Assembly (NCBI GenBank): GCA_041499035.1
Contig: JBGQJK010000024.1
Coordinates: 1-14,751, forward strand
DNA: 14,751 bases
Reading direction: 5' to 3'
DNA from: DATFUL01 sp041499035
GTDB taxonomy: Bacteria > Patescibacteriota > Microgenomatia > UBA8517
Shown here: piece after piece, positions 10,849 through 14,751 of the stretch
How positions within the stretch are numbered: position 1 is the stretch's first letter
Layout of the letters: every line of letters starts with the position of its first letter
Program-made: the position numbers and the translations under genes
The notes under the pieces: generated by a model
What the model was told of the DNA's origin: nothing
Database searches by the model: none
What the model saw: only the letters and a program-made list of their open reading frames with translations

Positions 10849-11070
10849 ATGGTAGAAAAGTGTCCGGCCACTATTATTGAGGAATTTGACCGTAAAAAGA
10901 AAAAATATTATTTGAGCGTGGAGTTTTTTGATAAAGACGGGAATATTCTTGGCCAACTTGAGTTTAAACGCTCCGCCTCGGAAAGGGAAATAGTCGGTAC
11001 TCTGAGGGAAGATTCTGTGGGGGTGCTCCTAGAAGCCTCAAGTAAACTCCCCCGCAGACCAGGTTATTAA
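10849..11070 (+). CDS. Small hypothetical protein with beta-rich core
   Basis: This 73-residue protein is not recognised. The pattern TIIEEFDRKKKKYYLSVEFF, then KDGNILGQLEFKRSASEREI, suggests a small beta-sheet followed by a helix, with a proline-rich basic tail (KLPRRPGY). The single cysteine is C5. No signal or membrane segment is seen. The start is fixed by TAAAAT 6 bp upstream. The stop lies within the loop of a GC-rich inverted repeat (11049-11055/11075-11081). Confidence 0.55.
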   Translation: MVEKCPATIIEEFDRKKKKYYLSVEFFDKDGNILGQLEFKRSASEREIVGTLREDSVGVLLEASSKLPRRPGY

Positions 11071-11081
11071 ATACGCGGGGG
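11049..11081 (+). other. GC-rich inverted repeat spanning a stop codon
   Basis: CCCCCGC (11049-11055) and GCGGGGG (11075-11081) form a 7-bp all-GC stem with a 19-nt loop containing the TAA stop at 11068-11070. No T-tract follows. The right arm is itself a G-run in the position where later genes carry the G-rich element. Confidence 0.4.
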
Positions 11082-11162
11082 CACTGTCCCAGGCAGCTAG
11101 GGAAGTGTCCGGGAAGAAAAAGTAAAGCTGAGGCAAGAAATTTGCCATAACTGTCAGGATTT

Positions 11163-11170
11163 GGTAAAAT
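11163..11170 (+). promoter_or_regulatory. Extended -10 of the small gene at 11178
   Basis: GGTAAAAT, preceded by T at 11162, is the same TGGTAAAAT as at the tRNA cluster. TAAAAT (11165-11170) ends 7 bp before the ATG and there is no Shine-Dalgarno. Confidence 0.55.
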
Positions 11171-11177
11171 TGATTCT

Positions 11178-11447
11178 ATGATTAAATTTTGGAAGAACAA
11201 CAATGACAGTATCCCTCGTGTAAAAGTTGGTCCGAATATTAAGAAAGAATTAGGTCAGGTGGTCGAGGGCCAAACAAAAGGGAAGGGTAGTACGAATGTA
11301 GAGGATCATCTAGACTTGATGGCCTCACTAAACGGTAGTGGTGTTCCACTCCGTAAAAAAGGTGGTCATACTCCAGTTGAACTGACCGACGAGCCCCATT
11401 TGGTAATCGGTCCTGCTGGGGCCGGAAGACGGCCGGAAAGCGGATAA
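11178..11447 (+). CDS. Small basic hypothetical protein
   Basis: This 89-residue protein is not recognised. It is rich in Lys, Gly and Asn, has no cysteine or hydrophobic segment, and is probably partly disordered (GQTKGKGSTNVEDHLDLMAS, with a Gly/Arg tail). The start is set by TAAAAT ending 7 bp upstream. The 3' end encodes a hairpin, GGCCG (11420-11424)/CGGCC (11430-11434), and the stop is followed by seven T residues (11449-11455). That may act as a loosely spaced terminator, since the T-run begins 14 nt after the stem. Confidence 0.5.
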   Translation: MIKFWKNNNDSIPRVKVGPNIKKELGQVVEGQTKGKGSTNVEDHLDLMASLNGSGVPLRKKGGHTPVELTDEPHLVIGPAGAGRRPESG

Positions 11448-11455
11448 GTTTTTTT
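11420..11455 (+). terminator. Possible terminator overlapping a gene end
   Basis: The stem GGCCG/CGGCC around GAAGA lies in the last codons of the upstream gene. Seven T residues at 11449-11455 follow the stop. The 14-nt gap between stem and T-run is longer than usual, so termination is uncertain. Confidence 0.3.
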
Positions 11456-11490
11456 ATCTTCAATTTATATCTACGCAAAACTCTTAGCCA

Positions 11491-11760
11491 ATGATCGAAA
11501 AAAAAGTATCAGTTAAAGTTGATGAAGGGATACGAAAGGGACAGTCGTGTATTCAAGTAACGGTTACCGATGAAGAAAGGGTACGAGCCCAGCTGCTTCT
11601 CGCGAGAGGAACAGGCCCGAAGGGAATATCCAAGGCGCTTATAAATATTGCAGTAGCCTTAATCAGAGGGAGAAATGAAGCAGTAAACGGGCGGGTGCGT
11701 GAAAGGACCGCTGATATGTATTTGGAGGCATCCGACAACGTTCCGGATTTAAAAAAGTAA
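11491..11760 (+). CDS. Small hypothetical protein
   Basis: This 89-residue protein is not recognised. It reads as a strand (KKVSVKVDEGI), a second strand (SCIQVTVTDEERV), and helices (AQLLLARG, KALINIAVALIRGRNEAV), with one cysteine and no signal peptide; the alpha/beta pattern suggests a compact soluble domain. The start lacks a Shine-Dalgarno. TATATC at 11466-11471 would give a leader of about 10-13 nt, so the leaderless geometry is not exact here. It is convergent with the response regulator, and a G-rich element (11764-11775) follows the stop by 3 bp. Confidence 0.5.
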   Translation: MIEKKVSVKVDEGIRKGQSCIQVTVTDEERVRAQLLLARGTGPKGISKALINIAVALIRGRNEAVNGRVRERTADMYLEASDNVPDLKK

Positions 11761-11763
11761 CTT

Positions 11764-11775
11764 GGGGAACGGGGG
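11764..11775 (+). repeat. G-rich intergenic element, partial copy
   Basis: GGGG AAC GGGGG then AAATTTGATTTTTATC lies between two convergent stops. It shares GGGGGAAA with the fuller copies and TTTGATTT with the copy at 13752, but lacks the third and fourth G-runs. Confidence 0.45.
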
Positions 11776-11786
11776 AAATTTGATTT

Positions 11787-12149
11787 TTATCTTTCTACTG
11801 ATCTGAGGATTTTTTCGACCGCAGCGGGTTTATCTATTTTTCTCACATTCGGCAGCTCCTCCAATAAACTTGCCAAGCGTCCCGTTGAATCGTCTGTTCC
11901 GGTCAGGATAACGGTTAAAGAACCTGCTTTGTCGGCCCTCCTTGCTATTTCTTCACTATAAATTCTAGTAGACCCCCTGAACCCGAGATGCCAGTCTGTA
12001 ACGATAGTATCGTAATAGTTTTCTGCGAGCTTACTTAGGCCTTCATCAAGGGTACCCGCCTCGTCGACGTTGTATCCTTCCAGGCTGAAAATTTTACTAA
12101 ACATTTCTCTCTGGAGTTGGTAGTCATCAACAACCAGTATTCTTGCCAT
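11787..12149 (-). CDS. Single-domain response regulator (CheY-like receiver)
   Basis: This 120-residue protein is a complete receiver domain with no output domain. D8 and D9 (ILVVDDY) bind Mg2+, D52 (TIVTDWHLG) is the phospho-acceptor, T83 (VILTGTD) is the switch residue and K107 (KIDKPAAVEKIL) is the conserved lysine. It would be phosphorylated by a histidine kinase and act by protein contacts, as CheY or Spo0F do. No kinase is in the window. The start is fixed by the minus-strand TATAAT ending 6 bp upstream, with no Shine-Dalgarno. It is the only minus-strand gene in the 10.1-14.7 kb stretch and is divergent from the gene at 12264. Confidence 0.9.
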   Translation of the reverse strand: MARILVVDDYQLQREMFSKIFSLEGYNVDEAGTLDEGLSKLAENYYDTIVTDWHLGFRGSTRIYSEEIARRADKAGSLTVILTGTDDSTGRLASLLEELPNVRKIDKPAAVEKILRSVER

Positions 12150-12155
12150 GCCTGC

Positions 12156-12161
12156 ATTATA
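12156..12161 (-). promoter_or_regulatory. -10 of the response regulator gene
   Basis: The minus strand reads TATAAT from 12161 to 12156, ending 6 bp before the ATG at 12149. A leaderless mRNA is predicted. Confidence 0.6.
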
Positions 12162-12250
12162 GATCCGTTTCGGTAAAGTTCAAATCTCGGGAGGGTACGA
12201 GACTATGGAGAGGATTTGAAGAAAGAGTTGATAGTGTTAAGGGCTTTTTA

Positions 12251-12256
12251 TATAAT
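12251..12256 (+). promoter_or_regulatory. -10 of the small gene at 12264
   Basis: A perfect TATAAT ends 7 bp before ATG 12264. This argues for that start over TTG 12216, since the hexamer would otherwise lie inside the coding region. Confidence 0.6.
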
Positions 12257-12263
12257 CGCAACC

Positions 12264-12608
12264 ATGTCTCCGCTTATGTTTCAGAATTATGATCCAAAAA
12301 AGCAGGATTGGTATTTAACCGGCAAATTTGGGCCTAGGGACGGAGTAGGGTATGTTGTCGATTATGTGTCGACAGGCAAGCAAAGGTTATTTGTATTTGA
12401 GTGCGCACCAGATGACACTTCCACAACGGTTTATTTAAATGAGGGTAGGATTAGGGTTACAAATGACGCGATTTTAGAAATGATGGAAAAAAAAGAATTA
12501 AAGGTTTTTAAGGTTCTAAAAAGTGGAGAAAGCTACGAAACAATTGTCGTACACGAAAATGGCTCCAAGGCTCGTCAGATTAGGCTTTTACATTCCAAGG
12601 AAAGATAA
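12264..12608 (+). CDS. Small hypothetical protein, beta-rich
   Basis: This 114-residue protein is not recognised. It alternates short strands (WYLTGKFG, GYVVDYVS, QRLFVFECA, TTVYLNEGRIRV) with one helix (NDAILEMMEKKELKVF) and a last hairpin (YETIVVHENG), so an all-beta or alpha/beta soluble domain is likely. There is one cysteine and no signal peptide. The frame is open to TTG 12216, but the added residues (RAFYIIATM region) cover the promoter; ATG 12264, 7 bp after TATAAT, is preferred. ATG 12276 is another in-frame option. A G-rich element starts 6 bp after the stop. Confidence 0.55.
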   Translation: MSPLMFQNYDPKKQDWYLTGKFGPRDGVGYVVDYVSTGKQRLFVFECAPDDTSTTVYLNEGRIRVTNDAILEMMEKKELKVFKVLKSGESYETIVVHENGSKARQIRLLHSKER

Positions 12609-12614
12609 ATCATT

Positions 12615-12627
12615 GGGGGGAAGGGGG
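12615..12627 (+). repeat. G-rich intergenic element, short copy
   Basis: GGGGGG AA GGGGG then TGAGC lies just after the TAA stop at 12606-12608 and 22 bp before the next -10. It has two long G-runs in a row and a looser match to the other copies. Confidence 0.4.
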
Positions 12628-12645
12628 TGAGCTTCAAAGCGGTGG

Positions 12646-12654
12646 TGTTATAAT
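12646..12654 (+). promoter_or_regulatory. Extended -10 of the gene at 12663
   Basis: TGTTATAAT has TG one base before a perfect TATAAT (12649-12654), which ends 8 bp before the ATG. There is no recognisable -35 and no Shine-Dalgarno. Confidence 0.65.
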
Positions 12655-12662
12655 CTTGCCGC

Positions 12663-13061
12663 ATGGCAGTTGAAAATTATTCATTCAAAATCACAAATGA
12701 TACGGGCTTGGAAATAGAGGACGTGGCCCGAGCTGTGCCTAATTGGATGCAGCAAGCTGTTAGTTTGGGTCTGCTGGTTAACAGGGGTGAGATTTATCAA
12801 CAATTAGGAAAAGACTATTTAAGAATTTCAATCAGGGATATAGACCCTCTTCCAAAACCTAATGAAAGGGATTTGGCTGCAAAACTGTTAACATTTGAAA
12901 TTGGTTCAGATGTTTATTCTGATGTACGGCATGCCGGATTTGCGTATTTTGAAGACTGGCTAAGCAGGTCAGTGGCATTAAGATTGAGAGCTCCCCAGAT
13001 TGGTCTTTTCCATCAAGTGAAAGGGCAATATATGAAGATAGACTTCTCTGCAAATAGCTGA
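12663..13061 (+). CDS. Hypothetical protein, 132 residues
   Basis: The product is not recognised. It looks like a soluble alpha/beta protein: a beta strand (NYSFKITND), a helix (EDVARAVPNWMQQAVSLGLL) and a strand (DYLRISIRDI). A linker rich in Pro (DPLPKPNERD) and a second half with aromatic residues follow (HAGFAYFEDWLSRSVALRL). There is no cysteine, signal peptide or membrane segment. ATG 12663 is 8 bp after an extended TATAAT. The TGA stop is followed after one base by the fullest G-rich element (13062-13090). Confidence 0.55.
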   Translation: MAVENYSFKITNDTGLEIEDVARAVPNWMQQAVSLGLLVNRGEIYQQLGKDYLRISIRDIDPLPKPNERDLAAKLLTFEIGSDVYSDVRHAGFAYFEDWLSRSVALRLRAPQIGLFHQVKGQYMKIDFSANS

Positions 13062-13090
13062 AGGGGGTGGGGGAAAGCGGGGTTTGGGGG
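13062..13090 (+). repeat. G-rich intergenic element, four-run G-quadruplex pattern
   Basis: G5-T-G5-AAAGC-G4-TTT-G5 satisfies the simple four-run G-quadruplex pattern with loops of 1, 5 and 3. It starts one base after the TGA of the upstream gene and ends 5 bp before the next -10, replacing any -35. Bases 13062-13086 match 13752-13776 with only two differences, at the AAAGC/AAACT loop. Confidence 0.7.
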
Positions 13091-13092
13091 TT

Positions 13093-13101
13093 TGCTATAA
13101 T
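13093..13101 (+). promoter_or_regulatory. Extended -10 of the C39-like peptidase gene
   Basis: TGCTATAAT has TG one base before a perfect TATAAT (13096-13101), ending 6 bp before GTG 13108. The -35 region falls inside the G-rich element and has no TTGACA-like hexamer. Confidence 0.65.
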
Positions 13102-13107
13102 TGTGCA

Positions 13108-13749
13108 GTGATAAAGTTTAAAACCCCTTTTTACGCGAACACTCCCGATAATACTCATTGCTTTCAGGCTTCCATCCGCATGATTCTAAAATACTTTCTT
13201 CCCGATAAAGACTTTACTTGGGATGAGCTGGATAGGCTGACCGCCAAAAAGGAAGGTCTTTGGACTTGGCCAATGCAGGGACTTATAAATTTAAAAAAGA
13301 TGGGCTTTGATGTAATTGATCTGGAAGATTTTGATTATTTAAGATTATCAGAGGAAGGAGAAGATTATTTACAAGAAATCTATGGCAAAGAATCGGCCTC
13401 GATTCAAGTTAAAAACAGTGATATGGAGCAGGAGAGGAGGCTTGCAGGGGAATTCTTAAAAGAGTTTGGCAAAAAGGATAAACTCCCGGCTCTTACCGAC
13501 ATAAAAAAGTATTTAGAAAAAGGTTATTTAGTTTGTTGCAATGTAAATGCAAAAGTGTTTGTAGATAAAGTTGGGTATGAAGGCCATTTTGTGGTTGTAA
13601 CAGGTTTCGACAAGGGTAATTTTTACATAAATGATCCCGGTTTGCCTCCGATCGAAAACGCGATAGTTCCATTCAAAAAGTTTGAGAAAGCTTGGGCATA
13701 TCCCGACCAAAAAGCCAAAAACGTAATGGCCTTCAAGTATAAAAAATAA
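13108..13749 (+). CDS. C39-like cysteine peptidase-fold protein
   Basis: This 213-residue protein fits the papain-like C39/C39_2 fold. C18 in NTHCFQASIRMIL is at the N-terminus of the catalytic helix, H160 in YEGHFVVVTGFD begins a strand, and D176 in YINDPG is the third member. Gln at 20 replaces the usual Gln-before-Cys arrangement, so the oxyanion position is unclear. Between them, residues about 85-120 form a charged helical insert. No signal peptide or ABC transporter domain is present, so it is predicted to be cytoplasmic. The frame is open to TTG 13084, but that would start within the G-rich element and translate the promoter; GTG 13108, 6 bp after TATAAT, is preferred and fits MIKFKTPFYANTPDN. 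Substrate unknown; whether it is a peptidase, transamidase or inactive relative is open. Confidence 0.7.
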   Translation: MIKFKTPFYANTPDNTHCFQASIRMILKYFLPDKDFTWDELDRLTAKKEGLWTWPMQGLINLKKMGFDVIDLEDFDYLRLSEEGEDYLQEIYGKESASIQVKNSDMEQERRLAGEFLKEFGKKDKLPALTDIKKYLEKGYLVCCNVNAKVFVDKVGYEGHFVVVTGFDKGNFYINDPGLPPIENAIVPFKKFEKAWAYPDQKAKNVMAFKYKK

Positions 13750-13751
13750 CT

Positions 13752-13776
13752 AGGGGGTGGGGGAAACTGGGGTTTG
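13752..13776 (+). repeat. G-rich intergenic element, second full copy
   Basis: G5-T-G5-AAACT-G4-TTTG begins 4 bp after the peptidase stop. It matches the copy at 13062 for 23 of 25 bases. The fourth G-run is replaced by ATTT. It lies 35 bp upstream of the next TATAAT. Confidence 0.65.
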
Positions 13777-13810
13777 ATTTCTTATTTTACTATTCGCTTG
13801 ACAAGGATTA

Positions 13811-13816
13811 TATAAT
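13811..13816 (+). promoter_or_regulatory. -10 of the gene at 13824
   Basis: A perfect TATAAT ends 7 bp before ATG 13824. TTGACA at 13798-13803 is only 7 bp upstream of it, too close to pair as a -35. No Shine-Dalgarno is present. Confidence 0.6.
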
Positions 13817-13823
13817 ATAGGAT

Positions 13824-14309
13824 ATGTCGAATGAGTTTGGGCAGAAATTGGAAAAATATATTATGGATGAGCACTGGAAATTGGTTGCTAAAAAACCATA
13901 CCCAATGTTTAAGGGAGTTTGGGAGAACCGCGATATTTTACCTACGACCCATACATATAATTTCGGAGAGACTATTAATGAACATCTCGAAATTCCACTA
14001 CGAGGCGGGGGATACATCAGGCTTGGAAAAACTGCTGCTAAAGACCCAGAAATTTCTGTCGATCTTAAATTCACAACAGCTACAGGGGAAGTTAGTGAGG
14101 ATAACTTTATCATTACACATGGTTCGGGCGAGGCTAAGCAATATCCTTTCTGGATTTTCTATGATAGTAAAGACGAAGATGAACGAATGAAATTCTTAGC
14201 TAGGATGGAGCCAGAAAAAGATATTGATTGGGAAAGTATTAAGCCTGAAACGGTTGAATATAAAATTGCACAAGCTCTGTTTTTGTATAAAGTGCTTGAA
14301 ACTCCGTAA
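13824..14309 (+). CDS. Hypothetical protein, 161 residues
   Basis: The product is not recognised. It is acidic and aromatic-rich, with an N-terminal helix (EFGQKLEKYIMDEHWKLVA) and Trp residues near 18 and 33. A strand-rich middle (EHLEIPLRGGGYIRLGKTA, ISVDLKFTTATG) follows, then an alpha-helical end (VEYKIAQALFLYKVL). There is no cysteine, signal peptide or membrane segment. ATG 13824 follows TATAAT by 7 bp. A second frame is open over 13831-14190 but has no promoter or Shine-Dalgarno and reads as a shadow. A degenerate G-rich element follows 56 bp after the stop. Confidence 0.55.
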   Translation: MSNEFGQKLEKYIMDEHWKLVAKKPYPMFKGVWENRDILPTTHTYNFGETINEHLEIPLRGGGYIRLGKTAAKDPEISVDLKFTTATGEVSEDNFIITHGSGEAKQYPFWIFYDSKDEDERMKFLARMEPEKDIDWESIKPETVEYKIAQALFLYKVLETP

Positions 14310-14365
14310 GTATTCACTTCAGGCTAAAAAAGTTGACGCGGATTTATGATTCAAAAAGACACGAC

Positions 14366-14391
14366 GGAGTGGGGGAAGATGGGTTTTGTGG
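14366..14391 (+). repeat. G-rich intergenic element, degenerate copy
   Basis: GGAGT-GGGGG-AAGAT-GGG-TTTTGTGG keeps the core spacing of the other copies (G5, AA plus three bases, a G-run, TTT) with shorter runs. It lies 36 bp before the next TATAAT. Confidence 0.5.
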
Positions 14392-14404
14392 TTTTCCCGA
14401 AAGT

Positions 14405-14432
14405 TTGATTTTTTGATCTTGCAGAATATAAT
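14405..14432 (+). promoter_or_regulatory. Promoter of the gene at 14439
   Basis: TTGATT (14405-14410) and a perfect TATAAT (14427-14432) are 16 bp apart. The -10 ends 6 bp before ATG 14439 and no Shine-Dalgarno is present. Confidence 0.65.
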
Positions 14433-14438
14433 CCGTAT

Positions 14439-14705
14439 ATGGTTGAGGAAGAAAGAATAGTCGTGACCGGTAATCCCGACGAACTTCCGCATGGAACAGT
14501 ATTCAAATTTGTAACACCCGAGGGTAAAGAGGTAAGTCACTATTTCGTTATGATCGGCCCCGTTGGTTGGGGAACGGAACCAAGTAATCTATTGAGAGCG
14601 TTTGAGCTCAAAGAGGAAGACGGTCATTTGATCCGAACCAGGGTAAACACCGTTATATTGCCGAGGGTGAGAGTTAAAGTTTATCTAGAGTTAACTGAAT
14701 ATTAA
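14439..14705 (+). CDS. Small hypothetical protein, beta-rich
   Basis: This 88-residue protein is not recognised. It has alternating short strands (RIVVTGNP, GTVFKFVTPEG, SHYFVMIGP, RVRVKVYLELTEY) and one short helix (SNLLRAFELKEE), which suggests a small barrel. It has no cysteine or signal peptide. A complete promoter ends 6 bp before ATG 14439. The TAA stop is followed with no gap by a G-rich element, and the window ends 46 bp later. Confidence 0.55.
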   Translation: MVEEERIVVTGNPDELPHGTVFKFVTPEGKEVSHYFVMIGPVGWGTEPSNLLRAFELKEEDGHLIRTRVNTVILPRVRVKVYLELTEY

Positions 14706-14735
14706 GGGTTTCGGGGGAAGGCGGGGTTTGGGGGG
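14706..14735 (+). repeat. G-rich intergenic element, four-run G-quadruplex pattern
   Basis: G3-TTTC-G5-AAGGC-G4-TTT-G6 begins at the base after the TAA stop (14703-14705) and satisfies the four-run pattern. It is close to the copy at 13062 from the second G-run onward (G5-AA-N-G-C-G4-TTT-G5). Confidence 0.65.
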
Positions 14736-14751
14736 TGTTAGTCTTTTCTTC

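Noticed and set aside
13798..13816. TTGACA and TATAAT as one promoter
   Set aside because: The gap is only 7 bp (the same type of short gap occurs at 1002-1019). RNA polymerase needs about 16-18 bp, so TTGACA here is treated as chance.
13831..14190. Second plus-strand frame overlapping the 161-residue gene
   Set aside because: It has no promoter at the leaderless distance and no Shine-Dalgarno, and the longer frame has TATAAT 7 bp before its ATG.
10147..14705. Prophage or plasmid segment
   Set aside because: The ImmA/IrrE-like peptidase hints at a mobile element, but no integrase, capsid, tail, terminase, replication or partition gene, and no attachment repeat next to the tRNAs, was found.
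13062..14735. Integron-type attC cassette array
   Set aside because: The repeated spacers lack paired core sites (GTTRRRY and its complement) and folded inverted arms, and no integrase is present. The resemblance is only in layout.
13062..14735. CRISPR array
   Set aside because: The repeats are degenerate, differ in length, are about 350-700 bp apart and have whole genes between them. No cas genes are seen.

Overview
The window looks like chromosomal DNA of a Candidate Phyla Radiation (Patescibacteria) bacterium, most plausibly a Microgenomates-type lineage. This rests on the style of the type IV pilin (GFTLIELLVVIG followed by INPAAQFAQANNTART), on tightly packed short genes, and on a large share of small proteins that I cannot place. 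TGA ends several clear genes (for example at 973-975, 10537-10539 and 13059-13061), so the UGA-recoding CPR lineages are unlikely. The taxonomic call is inference; no rRNA is present.

Layout. 1-1510: the end of a type IV pilus cluster (minor pilin fragment, PilM-like tail-anchored protein, pilin), closed by an intrinsic terminator. 1560-2744, minus strand: a SpoU-family RNA methyltransferase, a small gene with an apparent frameshift, and a protein with a ribbon-helix-helix-like C-terminus. 2900-3355: nrdR with a probable autoregulatory NrdR box. 3408-3642: three tRNA genes (Glu-TTC, Lys-TTT, Gln-TTG). 3696-6680: a 994-residue surface protein with an NHL-type beta-propeller, a Thr/Pro linker and a DNRLRE/CBM96-like C-terminal domain. 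6683-8589, minus strand: a glycosidase-like TIM barrel coupled to a class I methyltransferase. 8691-10109: a small Cys-rich protein, a membrane protein, a NUDIX hydrolase and a LapA-like membrane protein. 10147-14705: an ImmA/IrrE-like metallopeptidase, then a run of mostly unrecognised small genes with one single-domain response regulator and one C39-like cysteine peptidase.

Two patterns cut across the genes. First, about fourteen genes on both strands have a -10-like hexamer (TATAAT, TAAAAT, TATACT and similar) ending only 5-9 nt before the start codon and no Shine-Dalgarno. That geometry predicts leaderless mRNAs. It also moves several starts, including 12264, 13108, 9010 and 8691. Genes inside operons or with leaders instead carry good Shine-Dalgarno sequences. 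Second, G-rich intergenic elements (core GGGGGAARNYGGGGTTTG) follow the stop codons of the plus-strand genes from 11491 to 14705, always with the G-rich strand as the coding strand. Two copies meet the four-run G-quadruplex pattern. The result is a repeated module of stop codon, G-rich element, -10, leaderless start and small gene. This is the best candidate here for an undescribed arrangement.
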